The notes: generated by a model not told the origin, from the letters alone. DNA of 32,522 nt from RGIG5612 sp045616165 (GCA_045616165.1 JAZLGF010000002.1:1-32522); one strand, 5' to 3'. Shown: positions 1 to 7,654, counted from the stretch's first letter. A program made the numbers and translations.

Positions 1-10
1 CAAAGAGTAA

Positions 11-54
11 GGCGGGTGGCTAGCCGAGTTTTGATGTCGAATGATTTACCCGCC
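11..54 (+). repeat. Stem-loop A, possible relative of the dispersed structured repeat
   Basis: GGCGGGT (11-17) pairs perfectly with ACCCGCC (48-54), with a 30-base apical region that starts with the palindrome GGCTAGCC. The bases after the stem, GTAAGTAGCG (55-64), closely resemble the GTAAGCATAGCG tail of the repeat copy at 6266-6345. The apical sequence is unlike that of the other copies, so the family relation is an inference. There is no T-tract, so it is not a typical intrinsic terminator. Confidence 0.5.
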
Positions 55-61
55 GTAAGTA

Positions 62-114
62 GCGAAGCCACGGCGCGCGCCCTCAATAGCGCAGGCGCCG
101 TCAGCTTCGCGAGC
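62..114 (+). repeat. Stem-loop B with GCGAGC tail
   Basis: GCGAAGC (62-68) pairs with GCTTCGC (104-110), CGGCGC (71-76) with GCGCCG (95-100), and GCGC (77-80) with GCGC (89-92). This leaves an eight-base loop and small internal bulges. The tail GCGAGC (109-114) is the same as in the repeat copies at 137-211 and 10110-10184. The structure is strong and G+C-rich in otherwise AT-rich DNA. No T-tract follows. Its function is unknown. Confidence 0.5.
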
Positions 115-136
115 GAAATAGTATATTATTAAGAAA

Positions 137-211
137 GCCGAGCGGAGCCGACCTGCTCGTTATCGGCGAGTTGGAACCCGAGCCAGAAACGAGTAGGTCG
201 GGCTGCGAGCG
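137..211 (+). repeat. Dispersed structured repeat, copy 1
   Basis: The stem 148-161 pairs with 188-201 over 14 bp with one G-T wobble. It encloses a 26-base apical region (162-187) containing GTTGGAACCCGAGCCAG. The leader CGAGCGGAGC begins at 139 and the tail GCGAGC is at 205-210. The inner stem CTCGTT/AACGAG is shared with copies 2 and 3, whereas the outer stem (CCGACCT/AGGTCGG) differs completely from theirs and still pairs. I do not recognise a named family. Confidence 0.8.
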
Positions 212-384
212 TTATTGAATTCGTACGGGACACGAGCATTTCAAAAAGAGCTCGACAAAGGGGAATTTGGGAGGAGATTAAGAAATTATTAAACTTGTAT
301 TTTAAGGAAAATATTTGCCTAAAATTTAACGTATTTTTATAGAAATCTTAATTTATTTATATTTATTTTCATTATTTTTTATTA

Positions 385-390
385 TATAAT
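385..390 (+). promoter_or_regulatory. Possible -10 element of the crt promoter
   Basis: TATAAT at 385-390 lies 60 bases before the crt start codon in very AT-rich DNA. The hexamer 17 bases upstream is TTTATT (362-367), a poor -35. In such AT-rich sequence a chance TATAAT is quite likely, so this is only a candidate. Confidence 0.35.
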
Positions 391-400
391 TCATTTATCT

Positions 401-420
401 ATGTGTTAATTTAAATACAT
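401..420 (+). promoter_or_regulatory. Imperfect palindrome, candidate Rex-type operator
   Basis: The 20 bases form an imperfect inverted repeat (ATGTGTTAAT opposite TTAAATACAT, 7 of 10 positions symmetric) just downstream of the possible -10. Rex, the NADH-sensing repressor, is known to control butyrate-pathway operons in several Clostridia through TTGT(T/G)AA-type palindromes. The match to that consensus is partial, so the assignment is weak. Confidence 0.25.
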
Positions 421-435
421 TGTTTTTTGTATTGT

Positions 436-443
436 AAAAGGAG
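436..443 (+). promoter_or_regulatory. Ribosome binding site that fixes the crt start
   Basis: AAAAGGAG lies seven bases before ATG 451. An in-frame TTG at 427 lies upstream of this site and has no binding site of its own, so ATG 451 is taken as the start. Confidence 0.85.
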
Positions 444-450
444 AATTGTT

Positions 451-1227
451 ATGAGTTTTGTTTGTTATGAAGTTAATGGAGAAGTTGCTACAGTTACTAT
501 TAATAGACCTGAGGCATTAAACGCTCTTAATTCAAACGTTCTTGATGAATTAAGCAAAGTTTTTGATGATATTGATCAAGACGTTGTTCGTTGCGTTATT
601 TTAACAGGCGCTGGTGAAAAGAGTTTTGTTGCTGGTGCTGATATTGGTGAAATGAGCACACTTACTGAAGAAGAAGGCGTTGCTTTTGGCAAAAAAGGTA
701 ATGATGTATTTAGAAAGATTGAAACATTCCCATTACCTGTTATTGCAGCTGTTAATGGATTTGCACTTGGTGGTGGAAATGAACTTGCACTTAGCTGTGA
801 TATAAGAATTTGTTCTGAAAATGCTATGTTTGGTCAACCTGAAGTTGGTCTTGGGATTACACCTGGTTTTGGTGGAACACAGCGTCTTGCTAGAGTTATT
901 AATCCTGGCAAAGCTAAAGAACTTATTTATTCCGCAAAGAATATTAAAGCGCCTGAAGCTTTAGAACTTGGTCTTGTTAATGCGGTTTATCCAATCGAAG
1001 ATTTATTACCACAGGCTAATAAACTTGCTTCTAAGATTGCATCAAACGCTCCAATAGCTGTTCGTGCATGTAAAAAAGCTATAAATGATGGATTACAAGT
1101 TGATATGGATAGCGCAATTGTTATTGAAGAAAAATTATTCGGTTCATGCTTTGCATCACAAGATCAAAAAGATGGAATGGCTGCATTCTTAAACAAAACT
1201 AAAGTTGAAAAATTCAACAATAAATAA
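451..1227 (+). CDS. crt: 3-hydroxybutyryl-CoA dehydratase (crotonase)
   Basis: This crotonase-fold enzyme of 258 residues dehydrates 3-hydroxybutyryl-CoA to crotonyl-CoA in the cytoplasmic butyrate pathway. The oxyanion-hole segment AGADIGEM lies near residues 61-68. The catalytic glutamates are E111 (GGGNEL) and E131 (GQPEVGLG), and the family segment GFGGTQRLAR follows. The length is normal for the family. The start is set by AAAAGGAG before ATG 451; an upstream TTG at 427 would add eight unlikely residues. It is the first gene of the crt-hbd-bcd-etfB-etfA block, with 39 bases before hbd. The position beside Hbd and Bcd supports the short-chain dehydratase role over a general enoyl-CoA hydratase. 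Confidence 0.95.
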   Translation: MSFVCYEVNGEVATVTINRPEALNALNSNVLDELSKVFDDIDQDVVRCVILTGAGEKSFVAGADIGEMSTLTEEEGVAFGKKGNDVFRKIETFPLPVIAAVNGFALGGGNELALSCDIRICSENAMFGQPEVGLGITPGFGGTQRLARVINPGKAKELIYSAKNIKAPEALELGLVNAVYPIEDLLPQANKLASKIASNAPIAVRACKKAINDGLQVDMDSAIVIEEKLFGSCFASQDQKDGMAAFLNKTKVEKFNNK

Positions 1228-1266
1228 AGTTTATAAAAATATTTACATAAAATTAGGAGGAGAAAC

Positions 1267-2106
1267 ATGATAGTTGGTATTATCGGTGCTGGAACAATGG
1301 GTTCTGGTATTGCACAGGCTTTTGCAAGCTGTGAAGGTTTTGAAGTTAGACTCACAGACATTAACGATGAGTTTGCTGCTAATGGCAAAAAGAAAATTGA
1401 AAAAGGCCTTGCTGGTCGTGTTGCAAAAGGAAAAATGGAACAAGCTGATGCTGACGCTATTCTTAGTAAAATTACTACTGGTACAAAAGATATTTGTACA
1501 GATTGTGATTTAGTAGTTGAGGCTGCAATTGAAAACATGGAAATCAAAAAACAGACTTTCAAAGAACTTCAGTCAATCGTTCCTGAAAAATGTTTATTTG
1601 CAACAAACACATCATCTCTTTCAATTACTGAAATTGCTGCTGGTCTTGATAGACCGGTTACAGGAATGCATTTCTTTAACCCTGCACCAGTTCTTAAGTT
1701 AGTTGAAGTTATTGCTGGTGTTAACACACCTAAGGAAGTTGTAGACCAAATCATCAGCATTGCTGAGCAGATTGGTAAAGTTCCTGTTCAAGTTGATGAA
1801 GGACCAGGATTTGTTGTTAATAGAGTTCTTATTCCAATGATTAACGAAGGTATTGGAATCTACGCTGATGGTCTTGCTTCAGTAGAAGGAATTGATACGG
1901 CTATGAAACTTGGTGCTAACCATCCAATGGGACCTTTAGCACTTGGTGACCTTGTTGGTCTTGATGTAGTTCTTGCTATCATGAATGTTTTATATACAGA
2001 AACAGGTGATCCTAAATATCGTCCTCATCCACTTCTTAAGAAGATGGTTAGAGGTGGTCTTTTAGGACAAAAGACTGGTAAAGGATTCTACGATTATAGT
2101 AAATAA
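1267..2106 (+). CDS. hbd: 3-hydroxybutyryl-CoA dehydrogenase
   Basis: It reduces acetoacetyl-CoA to 3-hydroxybutyryl-CoA with NAD(P)H, the step before Crt. The N-terminal Rossmann motif GAGTMG spans residues 7-12. D31 at the end of the second strand (LTDIN) is the residue that usually favours NAD(H) over NADP(H). The catalytic dyad is visible as H135 (MHFFNPAP) and E147 (LVEVI). The C-terminal helical domain holds DEGPGFVVNR and ends with LLGQKTGKGFYDY. The length of 279 residues is typical of the single-domain short-chain enzyme, not of the FadB fusion. AGGAGG lies six bases before ATG 1267. Bcd follows after 18 bases. Confidence 0.95.
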   Translation: MIVGIIGAGTMGSGIAQAFASCEGFEVRLTDINDEFAANGKKKIEKGLAGRVAKGKMEQADADAILSKITTGTKDICTDCDLVVEAAIENMEIKKQTFKELQSIVPEKCLFATNTSSLSITEIAAGLDRPVTGMHFFNPAPVLKLVEVIAGVNTPKEVVDQIISIAEQIGKVPVQVDEGPGFVVNRVLIPMINEGIGIYADGLASVEGIDTAMKLGANHPMGPLALGDLVGLDVVLAIMNVLYTETGDPKYRPHPLLKKMVRGGLLGQKTGKGFYDYSK

Positions 2107-2124
2107 TATTTTAGGAGGAAAATC

Positions 2125-3297
2125 ATGGATTTCACTTTAAAGAAAGAGCATGAGATGGCTAGAGCGCTTTTTAAGGACTTTTCCGAAAATGAAGTTAAGC
2201 CTTATGCTCAGGAAACAGATGAAACTGAAACATTCCCTAGAGAAATAGTTGATAAATTAGGTAAATACGGAATGTTAGGAATTCCTGTACCAAAGGAATT
2301 CGGCGGACAAGGTTGTGATGTTTTAACATATGTTATGTGTGTTGAAGAACTTGCTAAAGTTTGTGGTACAACAAGCGTTATTGTAAGTGCTCATACATCA
2401 CTTTGCGTTGATCCTATTCTTACATATGGTACAGATGAACAAAAAGCAAAATATGTTCCAAAGCTTGCTAAAGGCGAGTGGCTTGGTGCTTTTGGTTTAA
2501 CAGAACCTGGTGCTGGAACAGATGCTCAAGGTCAGCAAACAAAAGCTGTTCTTGATGAGAACACACATGAGTGGGTTATTAATGGTTCAAAATGCTTTAT
2601 TACAAACGGTAAAGAAGCTGATGTTTATATCTTAATTGCTGTTACAGGTACTGTTGAAAAACATGGCCGTACACAGAAAGAAATTTCAGCTTTTATAGTT
2701 GAAAAAGGAACTCCTGGATTCACTTTTGGAACAAAAGAAAAGAAGATGGGTATCAGAGGTTCATCAACATATGAACTTATCTTCCAGGATTGCAGAATTC
2801 CAGAAGGAAACTTACTTGGTAAGAAGGGTAAAGGATTTGCTATTGCTATGCATACACTTGATGGCGGACGTATTGGTATCGCTGCACAGGCTTTAGGTCT
2901 TGCTGAAGGTGCTCTTGACGCTACAATCGCATACGTAAAAGAAAGAAAACAGTTTGGTAGATCAATTGCTCAATTCCAGAATACTCAGTTCCAGTTAGCT
3001 GACATGGCAACTAAAGTACAGGCAGCTCAGATGATGGTTTACAAAGCAGCTCTTAAAAAACAACAGTATGCTGAAGACGGAAAGACAAGTTATTCAGTAG
3101 AAGCTGCTATGGCTAAGCTTTATGCTGCTGAAGTTGCGATGGAAGTTACTACAAAGGCTGTACAACTTCATGGTGGTTATGGTTACATTCGCGAGTACGA
3201 CGTTGAACGTATGATGCGTGATGCTAAGATTACTGAAATCTATGAAGGAACTAGTGAAGTTCAGAGAATGGTTATTTCAGGCAATTTACTGAACTAA
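2125..3297 (+). CDS. bcd: Butyryl-CoA dehydrogenase
   Basis: This FAD-containing short-chain acyl-CoA dehydrogenase of 390 residues reduces crotonyl-CoA to butyryl-CoA. Family segments visible are FGLTEPGAGTDA (FAD and substrate binding), the ERKQFG motif, QLHGGYGYIREY and the C-terminal IYEGTSE. E374 in YEGT is the expected catalytic base. In Clostridia, Bcd with EtfAB couples this exergonic step to ferredoxin reduction by flavin-based electron bifurcation, and etfB and etfA follow directly here. AGGAGG precedes ATG 2125. The bifurcating activity is inferred from operon context and is not read from Bcd itself. Confidence 0.95.
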   Translation: MDFTLKKEHEMARALFKDFSENEVKPYAQETDETETFPREIVDKLGKYGMLGIPVPKEFGGQGCDVLTYVMCVEELAKVCGTTSVIVSAHTSLCVDPILTYGTDEQKAKYVPKLAKGEWLGAFGLTEPGAGTDAQGQQTKAVLDENTHEWVINGSKCFITNGKEADVYILIAVTGTVEKHGRTQKEISAFIVEKGTPGFTFGTKEKKMGIRGSSTYELIFQDCRIPEGNLLGKKGKGFAIAMHTLDGGRIGIAAQALGLAEGALDATIAYVKERKQFGRSIAQFQNTQFQLADMATKVQAAQMMVYKAALKKQQYAEDGKTSYSVEAAMAKLYAAEVAMEVTTKAVQLHGGYGYIREYDVERMMRDAKITEIYEGTSEVQRMVISGNLLN

Positions 3298-3312
3298 GAA
3301 AGGAGCTAAATT

Positions 3313-4095
3313 ATGAAAATAGTTGTTTGTATTAAACAGGTTCCTGACACAAAAGGTGGCGTTCAGTTTAACCCTGATGGAACCTTAAACAGAGGAGCAA
3401 TGCTTGCAATCATGAATCCTGATGACAAAGCAGGTTTAGAGGCAGCATTGCAATTAAAAGACCAATATGGCGCAGAAGTAACCGTTGTTACAATGGGACT
3501 TCCAAAAGCTACAGACGTTTTAATGGAAGCACTTGCTATGGGTGCTGACAAAGCAATTCTTATTACTGACAGAGTTTTAGGTGGAGCCGATACATGGGCT
3601 ACATCTTCTACAATTGCTGCTGGTATTAGAAACTTAGAATACGATTTAATCATCACTGGTCGTCAGGCTATCGATGGTGATACAGCTCAGGTTGGTCCTC
3701 AGATTTCTGAGCATTTAGATATTCCTGTAATTAGCTATGCGCAGGATATTAAAGTTGATGGCGACTATGTAATAGTTGAGCGTCAATATGATGATCGTTA
3801 CCATGTTGTTAAAGCTAAAATGCCTTGCCTTATTACAGCACTTGGCGATTTAGCAGAGCCTCGTTACATGACTCCTGGTGGAATCTTTGATGCTGTTAAA
3901 GCTGAGATTACTACATGGGGACGTGCTGACCTTAAGGACTTAGACGATGCTAATATCGGTCTTGCAGGTTCACCTACAAAGATTGCGAAAGCATCTGATA
4001 AAGTTCGTAAAGGCGCTGGTGAAAAAGTTACACTCGATCCTAAAGAGTCCGTTGCATATCTTATGGGCAAATTAGACGAGAAACATGCTATTTAA
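3313..4095 (+). CDS. etfB: Electron transfer flavoprotein, beta subunit
   Basis: This is the small EtF subunit (260 residues), starting with MKIVVCIKQVPDT, typical of EtfB. The nucleotide-binding adenosine-pocket segment appears as ALAMGADKAILITD followed by IITGRQAIDGDTAQVGPQ. In Bcd/EtfAB complexes this subunit carries the bifurcating FAD and meets NADH. It lies 15 bases after bcd and 21 bases before etfA, with AAAGGAG before its ATG, and is clearly co-transcribed with them. There is no iron-sulfur motif. The length matches the clostridial group. Confidence 0.95.
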   Translation: MKIVVCIKQVPDTKGGVQFNPDGTLNRGAMLAIMNPDDKAGLEAALQLKDQYGAEVTVVTMGLPKATDVLMEALAMGADKAILITDRVLGGADTWATSSTIAAGIRNLEYDLIITGRQAIDGDTAQVGPQISEHLDIPVISYAQDIKVDGDYVIVERQYDDRYHVVKAKMPCLITALGDLAEPRYMTPGGIFDAVKAEITTWGRADLKDLDDANIGLAGSPTKIAKASDKVRKGAGEKVTLDPKESVAYLMGKLDEKHAI

Positions 4096-4116
4096 GAGAA
4101 GAAAGGAGCGAATAAA

Positions 4117-5169
4117 ATGAACACAGCAGATTACAAAGGCGTATATATCTTTGCTGAGCAAGTTGACGGAAAACTTTCAGGTATCGCTTTCGAACTTCTC
4201 GGTAAAGCAAACGAATTAGCAAAAGATTTAAATACTTATGTTGCTGCAGTTGTTATCGGTTCAGGTATAAAAGGACTTGCTGATGAACTTGCAGAATATG
4301 GTGCACAAAAAGTTATCGTTATTGATGATCCTGAGTGCAAAGATTACAGAACTGAGCCTTACGCTCATGCTTTGGCTTCAGCTATCAATGAATACAAACC
4401 TGAAATTATGTTAGTTGGTGCTACACCAATCGGACGTGACCTTGGACCTAGAGTTTCAGCTAGAGTTGCTACAGGTTTAACAGCTGACTGCACAAGTCTT
4501 GACATTGGCGATTTTCCACTTCAACCAATTCCAGGAAAAGAAGATGAACAACTTCATGGACAACTTCTTATGACTCGTCCTGCATTTGGTGGTAACACAA
4601 TCGCTACAATCGCTTGCCCTTATAACAGACCACAGATGGCAACAGTTCGTCCTGGTGTTATGCAACGTCAGGCAAAACAAGAAGGTGCTAAAGCAGAAGT
4701 TATCGAATTTAACCCTGGGTTTACACCTAATAACAAATATGTTGAAATCTTAGAAGTTGTTAAGAACGTAAGCGAAACAGTTGATATTATGGATGCAAAA
4801 ATCTTAGTATCAGGTGGTCGTGGAATGCAGGGCCCTGAAAACTTCAAACTTTTAAGAGATCTTGCTGATGCTCTTGGTGGAGAAGTTGCTTGTAGCCGTG
4901 CAGTTGTTGATTCAGGTTGGATGCCTAAAGACATGCAAGTTGGTCAAACAGGTAAAACAGTTCGTCCACAAATTTACGTTGCATGCGGAATTAGTGGAGC
5001 TATCCAACACGTAGCAGGTATGGAAGAGGCAGATTTAATTATCGCTATTAATAAAGATGAGACAGCACCAATCTTTGACGTTGCTGACTATGGTTTAGTA
5101 GGTGATTTATTCAAAATAGTACCTGAACTTACAGAAGCAGTAAAAGAATATAAGGCTTCAAAGAAATAG
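4117..5169 (+). CDS. etfA: Electron transfer flavoprotein, alpha subunit
   Basis: This is the large EtF subunit (350 residues). The N-terminal domain resembles EtfB (KVIVIDDPE, LVGATPIGRDLGPRVSA). The C-terminal FAD domain is well preserved, with GGRGMQGPENF from about residue 233, VGQTGKTVRP at about 275-284 and GISGAIQHVAGM, then NKDETAPIFDVADYG. It forms the heterodimer with EtfB that delivers electrons to Bcd. There is no N-terminal ferredoxin-like extension of the kind found in some EtfA proteins. It is the last gene of the butyrate block, and a strong terminator starts seven bases after its stop codon. Confidence 0.95.
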   Translation: MNTADYKGVYIFAEQVDGKLSGIAFELLGKANELAKDLNTYVAAVVIGSGIKGLADELAEYGAQKVIVIDDPECKDYRTEPYAHALASAINEYKPEIMLVGATPIGRDLGPRVSARVATGLTADCTSLDIGDFPLQPIPGKEDEQLHGQLLMTRPAFGGNTIATIACPYNRPQMATVRPGVMQRQAKQEGAKAEVIEFNPGFTPNNKYVEILEVVKNVSETVDIMDAKILVSGGRGMQGPENFKLLRDLADALGGEVACSRAVVDSGWMPKDMQVGQTGKTVRPQIYVACGISGAIQHVAGMEEADLIIAINKDETAPIFDVADYGLVGDLFKIVPELTEAVKEYKASKK

Positions 5170-5175
5170 TTTTTT

Positions 5176-5204
5176 AGGCGGTTGAGTAATCAACCGCCTG
5201 TTTT
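5176..5204 (+). terminator. Intrinsic terminator after etfA
   Basis: AGGCGGTTGA (5176-5185) and TCAACCGCCT (5190-5199) form a perfect 10-bp stem with a GTAA loop, followed by TGTTTTATT. T-runs on both sides could let it work in both directions. It separates the butyrate genes from gap. Confidence 0.9.
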
Positions 5205-5245
5205 ATTGTTAGATTTTTTTAAATTTTATACAAGGAGAAGAAATT

Positions 5246-6256
5246 ATGAAAAAAAGAGTAGCAATAAACGGATTCGGACGTATTGGTAGATTAGCATTTA
5301 GAAGACTTTTTAATGATAATGAAGTAGAAGTAGTAGCAATTAACTGTTCACATTCAACAGAAGAAATTGTTCACTTATTAAAATATGATTCTACTCAAGG
5401 TATTTTTGAAGCAGCTGATAAGATAAAATGTCAAAAAAATTCTTTTACGATTGGAAAACAAAAAGTTCAAATTTTAAGAGAACGTGATGCATCCAAACTT
5501 CCATGGAAAGAATTAAATATTGATATTGTTATTGAGTGCACAGGCGCTAATAATTCAAAAGATAAATCAATGGCTCATATTAACGCAGGAGCTAAAAAGG
5601 TTCTTATTTCTGCACCAGCAGGAGATATTCCTACAATAGTTTTTGGTGTTAATGAAAAGACATTAAAGAAATCAGATAAAATTATTTCTGGCGCATCATG
5701 TACAACGAACTGCTTAGCACCTATGGCTCACAACCTAAATAAACTTGCACCAATTGAAAAAGGTATGATGACAACTATTCATGCATACACAGGTGATCAA
5801 CAGCCTTTAGATGCTTTCCATAAAAAAGGTGATCTTCGTCGTGCACGTGCATCAGCAGTTAATATTGTTCCTAATACAACAGGAGCAGCAAAAGCAATTG
5901 GGCTTGTTATTCCAGAACTTAACGGTAAGTTAGATGGTGCTGCTCAAAGAGTTCCAACTCCTACTGGCTCACTTACAGAACTTACAGCTGTTGTAAATAA
6001 AAAAGTAACGGCTGACGAAATTAATGCTTTTATGAAGAAAAATAAAAATGATTCTTACTTCTACACAGAAGAGCCAATCGTATCCTCGGATATTATTGGT
6101 ATGACAGCAGGATCTATGTTTGACGCAACTCAAACAAAGGTTATGGATCTTGGTAAGAAATCTTTCGTAAAAATCGTTGCTTGGTATGATAACGAATATT
6201 CTTATACTTGCCAGCTTTGCAGAACGGCTAAGTATATTGCAAAGAAGTTCTTATAA
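5246..6256 (+). CDS. Glyceraldehyde-3-phosphate dehydrogenase, GapB-like cofactor site
   Basis: This GAPDH of 336 residues oxidises glyceraldehyde 3-phosphate to 1,3-bisphosphoglycerate. It shows INGFGRIGR at the N-terminus, the catalytic C152 in SGASCTTNCLAP, H179 in TIHAYTGDQ, and WYDNE near the end. The usual Asp after VAIN that binds the NAD ribose is Cys34 (VAINCSHSTEE). This resembles the VAINASYSAE region of Bacillus GapB, which prefers NADP. The classical Leu-Pro pair before HK is also changed (A190-F191). NADP(H) use is therefore plausible but is an inference. AAGGAG precedes ATG 5246. I see no convincing promoter between the etfA terminator and this gene. Its own terminator follows at 6361. 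Confidence 0.93.
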   Translation: MKKRVAINGFGRIGRLAFRRLFNDNEVEVVAINCSHSTEEIVHLLKYDSTQGIFEAADKIKCQKNSFTIGKQKVQILRERDASKLPWKELNIDIVIECTGANNSKDKSMAHINAGAKKVLISAPAGDIPTIVFGVNEKTLKKSDKIISGASCTTNCLAPMAHNLNKLAPIEKGMMTTIHAYTGDQQPLDAFHKKGDLRRARASAVNIVPNTTGAAKAIGLVIPELNGKLDGAAQRVPTPTGSLTELTAVVNKKVTADEINAFMKKNKNDSYFYTEEPIVSSDIIGMTAGSMFDATQTKVMDLGKKSFVKIVAWYDNEYSYTCQLCRTAKYIAKKFL

Positions 6257-6265
6257 AAATAATAA

Positions 6266-6345
6266 AGCGAGCAAAGCAGTGTGGCTCGTTATCGGCGTGT
6301 TGGAACCCGAGCCAGGAACGAGCTACACTGGCCGTAAGCATAGCG
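6266..6345 (+). repeat. Dispersed structured repeat, copy 2
   Basis: The stem 6277-6290 pairs with 6317-6330 over 14 bp with one G-T wobble, enclosing the same 26-base apical region (6291-6316) as copies 1 and 3 with one base changed (CGTG for CGAG). The leader CGAGC is at 6268-6272, and the tail GCCGTAAGCATAGCG is at 6331-6345. It sits 10 bases after the gap stop codon and just before a real intrinsic terminator, so it should be part of the gap transcript 3' region. Confidence 0.8.
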
Positions 6346-6360
6346 TATAATATTTAATTA

Positions 6361-6388
6361 AAGACGTTCTGAAAGGAGCGTCTTTTTT
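6361..6388 (+). terminator. Intrinsic terminator after gap
   Basis: AAGACGTTCT (6361-6370) and GGAGCGTCTT (6375-6384) form a 10-bp stem with two wobble pairs and a GAAA loop, running into a T-tract at 6383-6388. It lies after repeat copy 2 and before the pgk promoter. Confidence 0.9.
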
Positions 6389-6418
6389 GCAATTATTTAG
6401 CCTATTTTGTGGAAAGTG

Positions 6419-6427
6419 TGGTATAAT
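6419..6427 (+). promoter_or_regulatory. Extended -10 promoter of pgk
   Basis: TGGTATAAT at 6419-6427 is a perfect TGnTATAAT extended -10 with no good -35 hexamer at the proper distance. It lies 34 bases before the pgk ATG and downstream of the gap terminator, giving pgk-tpiA its own start of transcription. Confidence 0.7.
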
Positions 6428-6460
6428 ATATACAAAATATAGTGTAAAAGGGGGATTAGC

Positions 6461-7654
6461 ATGTTAAATAAGGTAAGTATTGATGATATTGATGTAAAGG
6501 GCAAAAATGTACTTCTTAGATTAGATCTTAATGTTCCTATGAAGGATGGAAAAATAACTGACGATACTAGAATTATGGCAGCTCTTCCTACAATTGCAAA
6601 ACTTTCTGGTGATGGTGGCAGAGTTATGATTTGCTCACATCTTGGAAAGCCAAAAGGAAAGGTAAACGAAGATTTGACTTTGGCGCCTGTTGCAGTTCGC
6701 TTAAGTGAACTTTTGGGTCAGGAAGTTTTATTCCTTAAAGATGACGAGGTTGTAGGTGAACATGCTAAGTGGTTTAAGACCCATATGGTAGAGGGCCAGG
6801 TAGTTCTTCTTGAAAATACAAGATTTCGTCCTGAAGAAGAAGCTAATGATGAAGGTTTTTCAAAAGAGCTTGCTTCACTTTGCGACATTTATGTCAATGA
6901 CGCTTTTGGTACAGCACATAGAGCTCACGCTTCAACAGCTGGCGTAGCAAGCTTTGTTAAAGAAAGCGCTGTTGGATATCTTATGCAAAAAGAACTAGAC
7001 TATCTTGGAAATGCTGTTGAAAGTCCTGTTAGACCTTTTGCTGCAATATTAGGAGGTTCTAAGGTTTCTTCTAAAATTACAGTTATTGATAATTTACTTG
7101 AAAAAGTTGATATCTTACTTATTGGCGGAGGCATGGCTTACACATTTGCTAAGGCTCAAGGTGGAAATATTGGAAAGAGTTTAGTTGAAGAAGAATATCT
7201 TGATTATGCAAAAGATATGATAAAGAAAGCTTCTGATAAAAATGTTAAATTAGTTTTACCAATCGATAGTATTGTTGCATCTGAGATTTCTAATGATGTA
7301 CCTTTTGATACTGTTGATATTATGGCAATACCTGATGACAAGATGGGTGTTGATATTGGAGAAGGAACTATTAAGTTATTCAATGAGGCACTTAAAGACG
7401 CTAAGACAGTTATTTGGAATGGACCTATGGGTGTTTTTGAAGTTCCTAACTTTGCTAATGGAACAAAGGAAATTGCAAAAACTCTTAGTGAACTAAACGC
7501 GACAACAATTATCGGTGGTGGCGATAGCGCTGCAGCAGTTAACCAATTAGGTTACGGAGATAAGATGACACATATTAGTACAGGTGGTGGTGCTTCACTT
7601 GAATTTTTAGAAGGAAAAGTAATGCCTGGCGTTGATGCTATAGCAGATAAATAG
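6461..7654 (+). CDS. pgk: Phosphoglycerate kinase
   Basis: It transfers phosphate from 1,3-bisphosphoglycerate to ADP in glycolysis. The 397-residue protein has the signature RLDLNVPMKDG near residue 21, the substrate-binding SHLGKPKG, LLENTRF and FGTAHRAHAS segments in the N-terminal domain, and the nucleotide-binding GGSKVSSKI, LIGGGMAYTF, IWNGPMGVFE and GGGDSAAAV segments in the C-terminal domain. It is full length for bacteria. GGGGGA precedes ATG 6461. tpiA follows after 22 bases. gap is nearby but is separated by a terminator and a new promoter, so it is probably regulated apart. Confidence 0.97.
   Translation: MLNKVSIDDIDVKGKNVLLRLDLNVPMKDGKITDDTRIMAALPTIAKLSGDGGRVMICSHLGKPKGKVNEDLTLAPVAVRLSELLGQEVLFLKDDEVVGEHAKWFKTHMVEGQVVLLENTRFRPEEEANDEGFSKELASLCDIYVNDAFGTAHRAHASTAGVASFVKESAVGYLMQKELDYLGNAVESPVRPFAAILGGSKVSSKITVIDNLLEKVDILLIGGGMAYTFAKAQGGNIGKSLVEEEYLDYAKDMIKKASDKNVKLVLPIDSIVASEISNDVPFDTVDIMAIPDDKMGVDIGEGTIKLFNEALKDAKTVIWNGPMGVFEVPNFANGTKEIAKTLSELNATTIIGGGDSAAAVNQLGYGDKMTHISTGGGASLEFLEGKVMPGVDAIADK

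Larger units (their letters stand above)
1..450. other. Non-coding region upstream of crt
   Basis: No credible coding frame is visible here. Roughly the first 240 bases are G+C-rich and fold into three consecutive stem-loops, annotated separately. The rest, about 260-450, is very AT-rich and looks like a leader with a possible promoter and operator for crt. The base composition change between the two halves is abrupt. A gene whose 3' end lies upstream of the window could own the stem-loops, but this cannot be decided here. Confidence 0.7.

Noticed and set aside
161..187. Apical GTTGGAACCC as a tRNA T-arm, making the repeat a tRNA or tRNA-like gene
   Set aside because: There is no seven-base acceptor stem with the right spacing, no D-arm or anticodon arm, and the T-loop consensus GTTCGAATC is not met.
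137..211. Repeat copies as intrinsic terminators
   Set aside because: The stems are strong, but no T-tract follows any copy, and copy 2 is followed by a separate, proper terminator at 6361-6388.
427..450. TTG start of crt eight codons upstream
   Set aside because: It precedes the AAAAGGAG site; the family start MSFV-like sequence begins at ATG 451.
1164..1562. Antisense open frame across the crt-hbd junction
   Set aside because: It is a shadow of the hbd coding frame with no binding site or family resemblance; the same holds for other antisense frames in the window.
5206..5232. TTGTTA and TATACA as a gap promoter
   Set aside because: The spacer is only 15 bases and the -10 lies against the ribosome binding site, so the transcript would start after that site.
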